NCBI GenBank assembly: GCA_035610365.1
Contig: CM069432.1
Coordinates: forward strand, 176,499,027-176,563,026
Length of the DNA stretch: 64,000 nt
Direction of reading: 5' to 3'
DNA from: Aquatica leii
Taxonomy: Eukaryota > Arthropoda > Insecta > Coleoptera > Lampyridae
This document shows, piece by piece, positions 35,050 through 46,540 of this stretch. The first letter of the stretch is position 1. Each line of letters begins with the position of its first letter. A program made the translations under genes and the position numbers. The notes below the pieces were generated by a model that did no database searches, had not been told where the DNA came from, and worked only from the letters and a program-made list of their open reading frames with translations.

Positions 35050-35240
35050 GATTATAAGCGACTTTCGGCTTAGACCGCGTCGTAGTTAAACACCTAGACT
35101 TTGTCTTGGTCTTTGTCTCTCTTTGAGAGTCAGAACAAGAAGTAGAATTTGGCCTTTGCCGGATTGTTGTTCGTGAACCTAAACAAACTGATGTTTTGCA
35201 AGACATTGCAGCTTGCATCTTTAGAGTGGTAAAGGTCACA
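35050..35240 (-). mobile_element. Possible further PLE 3'-end scrap
   Basis: On plus, CTTTCGGCTTAGACCGCGTC then GTAGTT resembles the PLE segment CTTCCGGGTTTGGACCGTGT then CATAGTTG, and the order matches the minus-strand orientation. Beyond that the similarity fades. An open frame through it on the minus strand (35012-35239) is not a recognisable protein. Confidence 0.4.
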
Positions 35241-35479
35241 TTGAGTTAACAAATGTAATTAGGGATACTGTTAATTTTTTAGAAAACTGTTTTAATAACA
35301 ATAAGCAATAATAAAAACAAATCGAATAGTATCATATCGAATGAACACTTTTGTTGGAAAGCCTATTACATATATCGTTATTTATGTATTTGACAAAAAT
35401 ATTATTTCTAATTAAAATTAACGGCTTGGCACTGTTTTTTTAAAAGCATATCGTTACTACCTTTACGGTAGCCAGAACA

Positions 35480-37585
35480 AAAAACGTTTATTTTTTTATT
35501 AGTTTACCCATTCGAAACTGTTGCAGAAGTTGAGAGAGCAGTCTACATCACTTTTTAACCCGACGGTAATATATGTACCAAAGCAATTTGCTTTGCCTTA
35601 TAATACAGATTTGCAATTAGATACGAGTTTTACTATAGACGAGTTAAAAACGGTATTAAAAAAAACAAAATGCAATAAGTCACTTGGCATGGATGGAACA
35701 CCTTATGAATTTTTTAAGAATGCACAGAGGATTTTTTGTTCGTGCTTGTAACATAATGTTTTTTACTGGTATTGTCTCAAATTTATTTAACTAACTAGAA
35801 AACTATAAAGCCATATCCTTACTAGATTCATTGTCAAAAATATTTGTGAGCATGTTCCACTGCAGAAAAGGTTACTCAGTAGTTGACAACAACTTTTGTT
35901 TAGCTAATCTGACAAGTATAAAGTGCAATAAGTCTAAAGAAAAACTTGATGCGTTATTTATTGATTTTTTATCTGCGTTTGTTAATATCGAGAGGACAGA
36001 TATATTTCTTAAACTGTCAGATTTGGAAATGTCAAAAAAATTTCTGAGCTGTATTTAAAATTTGTATTACCGAACTTTTACGTGCGTTCGTAAAGCAGAC
36101 GCCGTGTCAGATAACTTTAAAACCGTAAGAGGGGTAAGACAAGGGTGTGTATTATGCCCGTTACTGTTTGCTGTGTACTTAAATATTTGGACAAATTTAT
36201 AGAGGGTTTTTGGTAAATGAGTATACGGTGAAGTTGTTGGCGTATGCCGATGATATTGTTTTTGTATCAGACTCTAGTCAAGGATTGCAGATCATGATAA
36301 ATGGACTAGACAAGTACTGTGAGCTATGAAGTTTAAAAGTGAATTTGGAAAAAAATAATGAGTGAATTGAATTGGAAATATAAGGGAAATGAAATTGAAA
36401 TAGTAAAACGACATAAGTATTTGGGAGTAGTAACGCATTCGTTAAGTTTTCAACTTTATTTCCATGAAAAAGTCCAAGCAGCTAAAACAGCTTTGCATGT
36501 TACTTTAAACACTCTTATAAAAAATAAAATTGCAACTTGGTCCTCCAAATTGACAGTCGTAAAATTAATTTAGTTGTTTGCTGCACAGGTTTAGGGATAT
36601 AATAAATCTAAAGACATAGAAAAACTGCGTAGATGCTACATAAAAAGGTTTTTGGGTTACTATACAACGTCCCACATTATACTTTAAGATTAGAAACAGG
36701 TCAACAAATTGTAAGGTCTCATGCTCCAAATTACACTTTAAATATTTATATAAAGAGATAAATATGGAAGTAAAGAGAATAACTAAAATGTTAGGACTTG
36801 AAATCATCAGAAACAACATATACTGGTATAAAAATATAGAAGATGTAGAAGACAGTTTAGAAACAGTGAGAGATGAATCGTGAGTTAGGAGCCAGGTGTG
36901 TTAGGGTATTGAAAAAGTTGATTGATAAACAGCAAGAAGATACAAAACTGGCAGTAGCTGCTGCACAGTTGCATACTGCGCACAAACAACTAGATCATGT
37001 ACTGACAAACAACCATTATATTACTGACAGAACTAAACTTACAACAATGAAATAAGTTAAAATGAGAACTGAAGTGGTAGGTCTTAACTATAAACCGTGG
37101 TTAGAGGATAGAAAAATCAAGTGCTCCTTATGTAATATGGGTGAACAGGATGTGTTGCACTTTTTAGACACCTGTCCGATTTTAGCAGAATTTAAAAGAT
37201 ATTGGTTTGGTCAGTCTGTATTAGAAACAAAAAGCTCATAAATGGTAAAAATTGCGACAACTTAGCAAGCTATGCGTACCAAGCGTGGCGTTATAGCAAT
37301 ATGCTGATTCAAGAACTCAATTATTAAGGTATTAAGATATTAATTATTTGTTTTTACTTTATTAATGGATTATGTTTTCGATTAATGCTGTTTATGAATT
37401 CTACTATTTACGTGTTTAGTTATGCATTATATACTACTCGCGGCGGACGATCAGTTCTGACCATGTTAAACCCTTTTTATATTTTTATATTAGCATTTAT
37501 CAAATATTCTTTAAGTTTAAGATTTATTTATTTAGGAAAATATGATTGAAATAAAAGCTATTGTAATTATTATTATTATTATAAT
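35480..37585 (+). pseudogene. Non-LTR retrotransposon (LINE), 5'-truncated and frameshifted
   Basis: Reverse-transcriptase pieces occur in order: TIDELKTVLKKTKCNKSLGM, DGTPYEFF (35641-35715), ALFIDFLSAFVNIER (motif A, second Asp replaced by Val), VRGVRQGCVLCPLLFAVYLN (36126-36185), and LAYADDIVFVSDSSQG with YADD at 36243-36254. Then comes IVKRHKYLGVV, TALHVTLNTLIKNKIATWSS and KLTVVKLI. The C-terminal region has ARCVRVLKKLIDKQQEDTKL, then TDRTKLTTMK. It ends with KCSLCNMGEQDVLHFLDTCP (37121-37180), the C-x2-C...H...C knuckle of many LINEs, and RYWFGQSVLE. Stops and shifts separate the pieces. The 3' end has ATAAAAGC then a short ATT tract (37560-37585), a typical LINE tail. No endonuclease domain is present. 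The clade is not assigned. Confidence 0.85.
37562..37585 (+). repeat. (ATT)n tail of the LINE
   Basis: ATTATTATTATTAT just after ATAAAAGCTATTGTA. A simple-repeat 3' tail downstream of a polyadenylation-like signal marks the likely LINE end. Confidence 0.6.
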
Positions 37586-38582
37586 TGTCTTTCTTAAACC
37601 TAAAAAAAGTAGTAAACATTGCTACAACGTATTTTGTATTCAAGCGTATCACCTTGGCGGCAGTGTTAATTACGTCCTGTAATTACATGTTTTGACCAAT
37701 TTTTATAGACTCAATCAAACATTAGAGCTTGAGAACTCGTTTATCAATTTTCGAAAACACCATCCCCTTATCACTAACCGTTTTTCGTTAATAGTTAAAA
37801 AACGGCGGTAAAGAACAAACGTGAACTTTCTAAAATTAATCTCACCGTCAATTACTCTTGAATAATCTTTTAGTACTCCTATCAGTAATTGCATATTCAA
37901 AACACTTGAAATCACTTACATTAAACTTATAATCGTACACACATTCATCTGCTGACGTAGTAAGTATCGTGATTTTACGCTAACGCTTGTTTTGTAGGTT
38001 AATCTCGGAAACGACGCAAAAGAGTGAGTTTTCCAGAACGAGAAGAATTGAAACCCGAGCCGACAATAATTATTGTTTTTTTTTAATTTCAAATTATTAA
38101 TTAGTTACGACAATTTCCAATGTAAATATTACATTTATTATAATATATTTAAAACGTGCAATTCTTTCTCTACGATAGCAACTTAAAGCTAATAAGCCGC
38201 ATTCTTTGGCACCCGAAGACGGTTTACAATATGTTAGGCAACTAACATTGCTTGAATTGGTATAATAATAAAGCAAAAATTACTAAATAAAAAATTTTGT
38301 TTTTAACTTTTAAATTAAAGTTAATTAAGTAATTAAAAACGGCAACACATTAATAATAAAACCTGTTTATTTAAAAATAAAAATAGGTAATAACAATTAT
38401 TCAAAATAACTGATGTTCAATATGTTTTAGCTTTGATACATGTGCTAGCTAATCTTTTTAAAATTTAAAACACTACAAAGTTCATCATCTTAAATATTTC
38501 GAACACTCTCATTGTAGAATTGTTAAATAAATTTAATTGTAACTCGACGACTGATATAAGCACTTCCATTGTTTTGCTAGAA
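37586..38582. other. No recognisable gene
   Basis: The minus-strand frame at 37715-37915 has no recognisable similarity. Moderate GC islands (37930-38060) yield no readable protein. Confidence 0.5.
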
Positions 38583-38654
38583 CCCAGTAAACACAAAATT
38601 GTTTATGTTTAGTAACAGCCCAGTAAACACAAAATTGATAATGTTTAGTAACAG
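38583..38654 (+). repeat. 36-bp tandem duplication
   Basis: CCCAGTAAACACAAAATTG...TTTAGTAACAG occurs twice back to back (38583-38618, 38619-38654) with two mismatches (TTT versus ATA-type change in the middle). A simple recent duplication. Confidence 0.9.
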
Positions 38655-40319
38655 TTTCAAAACAAAAAAATTATGATTCACTCTTGTTTCAACCATAAAA
38701 GAAATCTAACTGCAATAAAATAGCTATAAGTCCATCGCTGTTTCACTTATTTGAATCAGTATAGTTTCGGTATTTTAAATTCAAATCTGTTGCAAAATAA
38801 ATGTTGCATTCGGTTTACGTTTTAAAAGCTACGTTCTTGACCTGATACTAAATGATCAATAAATATATGATTTTCTTGTTTCAATAATGAACTAAAACAA
38901 TTCTTTCAATAATATAATAATACATTTTCGAATGCACGTTTTAAATTTTATTGCACAATAAATATTTTTAAATACAATATCACATTGAGTTTTTTACATA
39001 TTGTAACTTTCTTTGATCTGGTCTTTTCACGGAAGCCTTGAAAACTGCATCAGTTACTGTCTGGTAGCAACTTTTAACCGCATCTGTAACATAGAAATAA
39101 ATATTTCATTTATATACATATACATAATGATAGTGTTACACAAAATTAATTACATTTTTTTAAATCAAAAACAACACAAACTTAATATAAATATCACTTT
39201 AGCAATCATAAGAAAGTTATAAAAACACTGTGAATAGCTTTAGCTGTACATAATCGTATAGAAAACTTGAAGAATTAAACTGTAATTATAAATCCTAAAG
39301 TATCATCAGATTTACGCAATAATCTACCTTAACGCAACCATGTGTGTTAATTTACATTTTTTTAAATACAAATTAAAACATGATACATAAAGAACAGAAG
39401 TGATAATAGTATTGATTACATTTATAGATTATAATAAAATGTTTTGACTTACCGTTTATTGTTCCATTTCGTAATTGTACACACAACATCACTTATCAAA
39501 CTACAACCGAACAAGTGAAAAGATATCAATTTGCAGCGCAAGCGTTGACGACAGTAATCAAAAGTATAGCAACGACTAATGCTGACTAATCACAAAGTAT
39601 TCGTTTTTTCTAGAACGATTCCACTGTTTTGAAAATAATTCAATCTTATTTAATCGATCTTCAAACAGTTCTAGTTATTCAAAAAATATTCGGTTTTAAT
39701 AAATCAGTTTTTAGACGGTTGCTGATTATGAGATAAAAATTGCAAGTACTGAAACGGTTTAAAACTGATTGTGAAAAATCGGAACTCTTTCAATTTATTC
39801 ACTGTCAGTTACATGTAAATGATATAAAAATGGAACTAACACGAAACAACGTAATGAAACAATTGTTTTAATTTTGTGACTGCAACAGCTTCAATCTGTG
39901 TTTACTAGGAAGTAAGTTAAAATTGGTTTGTCATTTAACTGCTTAAAAAGTTGACTCAATATGTCAATGTTCTGCGTTTACAGTACTGTAAAAAAAAATT
40001 AAACGAATTATCCTTCTCTTTAACATTGCAATCTATACACAAACTTTTAAAAGTTGTAATCGTTGTTTCCACAAAAGTACGTAGATCTTCAGTTGCTTAA
40101 GTACGATAGTTTTTACATATCCGTTTAAATGAAACCATTCGTTCATAAAAAAAAGCTAAACTAAACAGATTATCGTTACTTAAATAAAAACAAGCAAAAT
40201 TGTAGAAACTGCAAGAAGTTTGAAGCACGTTCTTAATAAACCGCAACTTTGTTTTTTTTAAACTTTGTGGCAAGTTTTTACTGACAATTCTAAAAATAAT
40301 TTATTAAGAGTTTGTGCGT
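38655..40319. other. AT-rich stretch, nothing recognised
   Basis: No coding frame or structural repeat could be supported. Confidence 0.5.
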
Positions 40320-40460
40320 GTAATTGCCAATAATTTTGACAACAGGTGCCGTGAGTATAGTAAGTCTTGTGTATTTTGTCTTAAAAACGCAATTGTTATT
40401 TAAAAAGTGATGAATTGGAAGATTTTTATGTTGTATCGAAAGTATCGTAATTAAAGTTTA
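40320..40460 (+). repeat. Dispersed repeat C, copy 1 (copy 2 at 58980-59120)
   Basis: It shares GCAACAGGTGC/GACAACAGGTGC, TGAGTATAGTAAG, ATGTATTTTG/GTGTATTTTG, TGATGAATT and GAAAGTATC..AATTAAAGT with 58980-59120 in the same order and orientation. It is directly followed (about 100 bp) by the family A repeat at 40560-40750, so A and C may be parts of one longer element. Confidence 0.7.
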
Positions 40461-40559
40461 GTATAAAAAAATTTTAATTGGCAAAAAAATAATGTTACTA
40501 TATTTATTACAAAGTTTGACATTAATTTAACATTGCTATTTTTTAAGTTTAACTGAGTT

Positions 40560-40750
40560 TCAAGATTTCTTAAATGACTTTTGTACTTGTCGCATACTCA
40601 TAGAATAATTGACTTTGAACGCTTAGTTTTATAGGGATTTCTACTTTTTATTTTGCTGCTCTAGTGCGTTTCTTGTTCATTACGTAACTACACTAACGAA
40701 CGAATATTGACGTTTGAAATGTTGCTAATACAAAAAAAATTGTGATTTAA
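40560..40750 (-). repeat. Dispersed repeat A, inverse copy
   Basis: Inverse partner of 5150-5345: TTTCAAGATTT, TTGTCGCATACTC, AATAATTGACTTTGA, then CATTACGTAACTACACTAAC and GAACGAATATTGACGTTTG. Confidence 0.7.
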
Positions 40751-42494
40751 AATCAAATAATAAGTATACTTATATATGGCTTAGTAAAACCGAAAACTGA
40801 ATATAATTAAATATCACATAAAGTTTGCATGTAAAACTTAAATTCATTATAAAAATCTGAATTCAGAATTAAGAAAATTTAATTTACGTAAATGTGTAAA
40901 ATTAATATTTGTACCTAAATTTTATTACAAAAAAACCCTAAAACTTTTATTACCAAGTTGGGCTTTAGAGACTTGAGTAATGCATTATAGAGTTGAATGA
41001 CTTTTTAATGTTTGTTTTTAGAAATTATTAATTTTGATCTCAAAAAAAGTGCTTTAAAAAATGTACTGTTTTAAATAACCCATTTTAATAATTTTGCATA
41101 AGTTTAATGCAATAAAAAAAAGTTTTGAAATTTATTTTTAAATAAACAATATTAAATTAAACTGTAGTATGTATATCAACGTAATTTATAAAGTTTTAAT
41201 TTTCTTAGGTAAAAACATAATTTAGAAAATTATGACAAACCATTAAAATGGTACTGTGCAACTAAACGCAAAATAATTTTTTTACGACTAACAGATAATA
41301 CCATACATTGTATGTTTATTTGCGATTAGACAACACTGTGCATTGTGTTTTACCAATTTCATTTAAGTACAGGTCAAAGTCATTTCCGTACCTGTCAAAG
41401 CTATTACCGTACAGCATAATGAATTATGAAAAAATAAAACGTGTACGAATGTTTCGTGCACCAAAATTAGAAAGCTTAAGAACAAAATTAATTAGGACCG
41501 TGTGGATGCTATTGCATTAGTTCTAATGGTAGGTATAGAATAAAAAGGTTTACTTTGCAAAAAACAATAATTTATCGGACATTTGCAGTGTTATACAGAA
41601 ATTGTAAGGATCAAGTGTTTAGAAACTTGTTACTAAAATTATCACAAATTAACTTAAAGAAGTCAGTATTTGTTAACATCGATCAATTTTATGAATTAGC
41701 TGAAATTCAGAAAAGTCTAATTATCTTTTGGCATTTATCGACGTTGCAAGATACCAAAATGTTGCTACTGCACATGCTTGATATATGTACGTTAAAATTT
41801 ATACTTTTGTTAATTCTGTTTTCATAGGTGCTTATATACTTTTACTTCGTATTACTTGTAACATTATAAAACACACAGTATCGTTACACAGTACACGTTA
41901 TAATAAATAAAACAAAATAAATTTTACAAGAACAATCAATGTTACAAGACTAGTGCACTGGTTTATACATTAAAAAAATTACATGTTTAAAAGTAATTAT
42001 AAGCAAAAACACTTAATCACTGTTATTGTCACATTTGTAATTGACTTTTATTTTTTTCTATAGTATCATTTTCATCAATTTCTTTTTATTGCAATATTTC
42101 TTATAGGTATTTAATTTTTATTATTCACAGTAGATTGTTGTAGCATATTACATTCATTGTGATAAAACTTAATTTTTCATTTTTAAACGTTTGTTATAAA
42201 AAAGATTAAAATAGTTTTTACTTCAAAACAGTGCTATTAAAACCAATAAATTTACTTTTTTAATATGTAAAGCTCTATTCTTAACAATAAATAACACCCA
42301 TTAATTACAAATTATTTTTTAATATCTTCAAATATACCTTATTTGCTTTGTAAATTATATTCACATGTCATTCAGTGGCAGCTTGTAAGAAAATAATGTT
42401 TTACGCACTAACATGGTATATATTGGAAAAACTCTAAGACATTGTTAACGATTTTGATTTTTTTAAAATTTATTAGCTAACTTTTGCTTAAATT
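40751..42494. other. AT-rich stretch with a 21-bp tandem pair
   Basis: GTCAAAGTCATTTCCGTAC and GTCAAAGCTATTACCGTAC lie side by side at 41373-41414. Open frames at 41308-41520 and 41555-41827 have no recognised family. Nothing else is visible. Confidence 0.5.
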
Positions 42495-42798
42495 GTCCGG
42501 TAAATTTAGACATTTGAAATAACAAAAACTCACAGAAAGCTAAAATTTTGTGGAGAGCTTGGGTTCATCATGAGATAGGAAGTTTTAAAAGTCCTTATTA
42601 ATCCCACGTGCGCTATAAAAGTTATTCGAAGTCAAAGGTTAAAATTTCAGTTTTTTCGGATTTTTTTCAAAAATGGTAAGTTTTTCAAAAAAGTACCTTA
42701 GACCAAAGTTGTAGACCTTAAAATTATCTACAAAAATGGTCCTTATAATTTTTTTTAAGAGTCGCCATTTCTGAGATATCGCGATTGTAAGAGCCACG

Positions 42799-43485
42799 TT
42801 ATACAAGATATGCACACATTTCCATTTTTATAGTTCTGTTATCTAGAGCTACATCTCGACAAACATTCTTTAATTCATCCAACGTAAACTGACAATCATC
42901 ACTAGTTTCTATGAATTTGAAAATTTCCTCCATCGCAGAGTTTATAGCCTCATCTTGGGGACGCCCTATTTTACCAGCAGTATTAGATTTCAGAAAAGAT
43001 TTATAACAGCCATGATATTTAGCTTCAGCAGCGACTAAATCATATTCAAAATTAATACGTGCAATAACAGCTTTTAATACGTCATCAGAACGATCTTTAG
43101 CTAGTTTCAAAAGGGATTATTTGAATGCAAGGGTAGTAATTTTATTAATTTTTTTTCGAAGATGCTGCGGTTTCTTTTTCTCAACCTCTTCATTGACTTC
43201 ATTGCCACAAAATAAACAGTTATTTTTTAAAGAAAAGTCAGATTTTCTTACTCGCGCTCTAGTACGAGGTGGACTTACTTTTGAAGTACTGGCTTGTTCA
43301 TCCTCATGTCGTCTTTTCACTGCGTTGATAGAACTTTTTAGGGTGTGGGATTTTCTACAATCCACGTTTATTGTAATAGACTTTTGACTTTTTAAGTAAT
43401 CAACAAACTCATCACCTCTCGCAACACTTGCATCGATTAAAGTTGACATTTTACGACTAACCACAACTGTTTCATGTTCAGTCAA
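42799..43485 (-). pseudogene. Transposon-encoded zinc-finger protein of unknown function
   Basis: The 228-codon frame begins MTEHETVVVSRKMSTLIDAS and has one in-frame TAA at about codon 123, then continues LKLAKDRSDDVLKAVIARIN. It shows a CxxC (NNCLFCGNE), later YHGCYKSF in the position of a HxxC pair (one residue short), then GRPQDE and FTLDELKNVC. This order (KSDF..KNNCLFCG, DLVAAEAKYH, GRPQ) matches N-terminal parts of large uncharacterised proteins found in arthropod repeat elements. No catalytic domain is visible. The stop codon lies inside the left terminal repeat, so the element is probably an internal-deletion derivative. Confidence 0.65.
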
Positions 43486-43623
43486 AAGTTTATTGCAAAT
43501 AAAGCAAAATTGTGAAATTTATTCAAGATATTGAATAGCACAGATAACCTAAAACTTAGACGCTTGTAATAAATATATATATTCACTGGAACCGAACGTT
43601 TAACACTAAAAGAAGCAGGTATA

Positions 43624-43710
43624 TGAACTATACCACACGGGCTATGCCAGATGTTATTCAAAGCTAAGCAGGTAGAGGGGATTCAGTTGGGGACTGGCTG
43701 TCTTTTGACT
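43624..43710 (+). repeat. 5S rRNA-like segment (5S pseudogene or 5S-derived SINE head)
   Basis: GAACTATACCACACGGGC, AAAGCTAAGCAGGTAGAGGG and TTGGGGACTGGCTGTC follow the order of 5S rRNA (GACCATACCAC, AAGCTAAGCAGGGTCGGG, ATGGGAGACC). The middle part is shortened. The segment lies inside the long-repeat transposon between the frame start and the right terminal repeat. It includes the AGCTAAGCAG stretch that forms the internal promoter of 5S genes. There is no intact 5S gene. Confidence 0.5.
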
Positions 43711-44139
43711 GTATATTTTCAGAATTGTATAGTTTATAGTATAGTATACATAAAAGAGATATAAATAGGAATTTTTACTTTCGTTAAGTGCCTGACAATG
43801 TACTTACGTGGCATATGTGTGCATATCTTGTATAACGTGACTCTTACAATCGCGATATCTCAGAAATGGTGACTCTTAGAAAAAAAATTATAAAGACCAT
43901 TTTTGTAGATAATTTTAAGATCTACAACAATAGTCTAAAGTACTTTTTCGATAAAACTTACAGTTTTCAAAAAAAATCTAAAAAATCTGAAATTTTAACC
44001 TTTGACCCCGAATAACTTTTGTAGCGCACATCGGATTAAAACTTTCTTTCTCATGGTGAATCCAAGATCTCCACAAAATTTAAGCTTTCCGGGAGTTTTT
44101 GTTATTTGACCACTATTTTTATGTCTAAATTTACCGGAC

Positions 44140-45439
44140 TAAAAAACAATGTATTAAAAATTTAAAATAGTAAATTTTTTATTTAAAAAGTGCATGTATT
44201 TAAAGCAGGTAAACACAGTTTACAATTTTTCTAAATAGAAGGTAATAGCTAAAAGTCAAATAATAGTTACGCTTATAACTAATAGTATAAACACTGACAA
44301 AATGACATAAAATAAATACAAACTTTTGACATATAATTTTTAATTGTTATTGCAGATATTACTACAAGTACTACCAACACAAATTTTTAAATTTAGATTA
44401 TTTATTTTCCGTGTAATTTGTTCTCGTAAAAAGTTTGATTTGACTGATTAATAATTAAACGTATTATAATTGTAGAAAAAGTGTGTAACTCGTAAGAAAT
44501 GTGTTGCAAATTTTTATACTCATTGGCAATGACAACCATTTCTTACACATTATACAATATACTATAGTAATACACACTACATATATTTAAAAATACAAAC
44601 TATTTATTAATATACATAATTTAACCTTTCTATTAATTAAAAATTGTTGATTTGTCACTAATTTGCACATACTAATTTCTGTTTTTATTCAATGTACAAT
44701 TTAAGTTCATTAAAGTTTTACGCAAGAGTTTAACAGTAAATTTATGTATTTGCAGATGTATACCGTGTTTTTTTTGTAAAAAGATCTTACCTTAAAAACA
44801 TTAGCCAATTTTTTATTGATATTTGGTAATACATTAAAAGCTTAAAAGATGCATCAAAATTACCAATAAATGTTAAATTTTGTAATAATTAAATGCTTCA
44901 GCAAGTTTTTAATAAAATATTATGAAATTTCTGCAAAAACAGCTGTAGTACGTAACGTCACAATAATCTACTTTATTATGCGCAAATATGCTTTACTCGT
45001 ACATTCTTTCTTTGCTTTATACAAAACTCATTAAATGTGGAGTTATTGTTAATGTAGAACAGTTTTCATAAATTACAAGAATTGTGTTTTTATTAATTAG
45101 AGTTTCTAATAATTATCAAAGTAATAATTTTGTAATTAGAATCTTAATTTTCAAACGTGTTTTTTTAAACTAAGAGAACGGTTTTGTTGAACATATGATT
45201 ATACGATTCGTCATTTTATATTTCTTAACGTTATTAGAAAAATAACAGTCAACATTAGTACCGCATTCTCTGTTTCATTTTATATACGTTTAACCCTTGA
45301 TTGAAATATTCTTAAAGATAGTGAACTCATGTATCTAATAAGATTGCAATACTTGTATGCATGTATGACTGCGTTTTTGTTTACTTTTTCTTGGATGTAC
45401 TGAAACGCAATTTATCATGTGGTCAAAACTTCAACTACA
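44140..45439. other. AT-rich stretch, nothing recognised
   Basis: No coding frame or repeat could be supported. Confidence 0.5.
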
Positions 45440-46540
45440 ATAGTTAAGTTTAAACCGCAGACTAGAGGTGCCGTATTCAACACTGATGCTTGCCATGTGT
45501 TACATGCAAAAGTTGAAACAATGTCACTGCCTGAAATAAGGTAATATAAACGATGTTATGCCGCTGCTCAGTGGTGACGGGGTGGGTTATATTCAAAAAT
45601 CTGTGATTACTTGGAAACGAGATTGAAAATGAAATTGAAATAAAATAGGGTAAAAACTCAAAATCGGTTAGGGCGCCAATCAAGGTCACGATGATAACAG
45701 CTTCTGGACCCCTGATAATCCAGTAGCTCATCTGGTTGGTTACAACCCCTGGAACTTACCTTGAGTTGTAACTTGCTAGACTCTGAAATATTCTCTTAAA
45801 AAATTTACGTTCGCGGCGGCCGAATGAATAAAAGCTTCCTTACATTTTAACAATTTAACATTTATTAATATAAAAATTAATTAATTAATTTAATTAGAAT
45901 TTAAAAAAAAATCAAGCGTTAAAGTTTTCACACAATATAATCTAAAGAAAGTAAAAAAAAAATTCAAGGCCTTGTCCGCATAACTAAACTAAAACTCAAA
46001 TAAAAAAAAAACAAACCAAAAAAATATAAACGTCCGAAACTTTATGTTTTTGAACACAGCGTTCGTAAAATTACATTTTACATTGCGTTACATTATCTTT
46101 CATGAACAAACATGACTTAATTAAAAAAAAATTAATTAAATAAAGCGAAATTCGTGCAAACTAACACCTTCAAGTGTTTCTTAAAATATTAAAATTAGCC
46201 GTAAATACGTCGGCTTAAATTCAAAGCTTTTAAAACATTTATAAATCGCGGTTCACTTCACGATAATATCAAATTTGATAAATACCTTGACTCAATTGTT
46301 TGTACCAGGAAATCTGCTAGGCACAGCGGTTCCAGAAGCTTTGGATTTTAGGCGATAAAGCGACCCCGGGACGGTCTAGGTGTACTGCAGTCGATCGAAA
46401 TTCGGTGGGACCCCCAAACAATGGAATGACGGCGGAAGATTTCTTTTAATACCAAATTGAAATCCGCACAAAAGCGAAGACTGGATTTAATAATAACACA
46501 ACACTTCGATAGCAAATCCAACTCGAAACGTTAGCGTAAC
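45440..46540 (-). other. GC-richer block with two primer-binding-site-like motifs (minus)
   Basis: On the minus strand TGGCGCCCTAACCG lies at 45665-45678, and TTTGGGGGTCCCACCG lies at 46403-46418 just after an ATTAAA-containing run and CATTCCATTG. Both look like LTR/primer-binding-site junctions of Ty3/gypsy-type elements. A frame with MASISVEYG follows the first. No LTR pair or pol sequence supports either. They could be two decayed elements or coincidence. Confidence 0.25.

Larger units (their letters stand above)
42495..44139 (-). mobile_element. DNA transposon with ~325-bp terminal inverted repeats
   Basis: The left terminal repeat 42495-42819 and right repeat 43815-44139 are inverse copies, starting GTCCGGTAAATTTAGACAT on each inward strand. 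They diverge by scattered substitutions and one indel near the tip. Between them lies a degraded frame on the minus strand whose last codons enter the left repeat. Target duplications are not clear (AATT outside left, TAAA outside right). The superfamily is not assigned. The encoded zinc-finger protein type is familiar from arthropod repeats. Confidence 0.8.
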
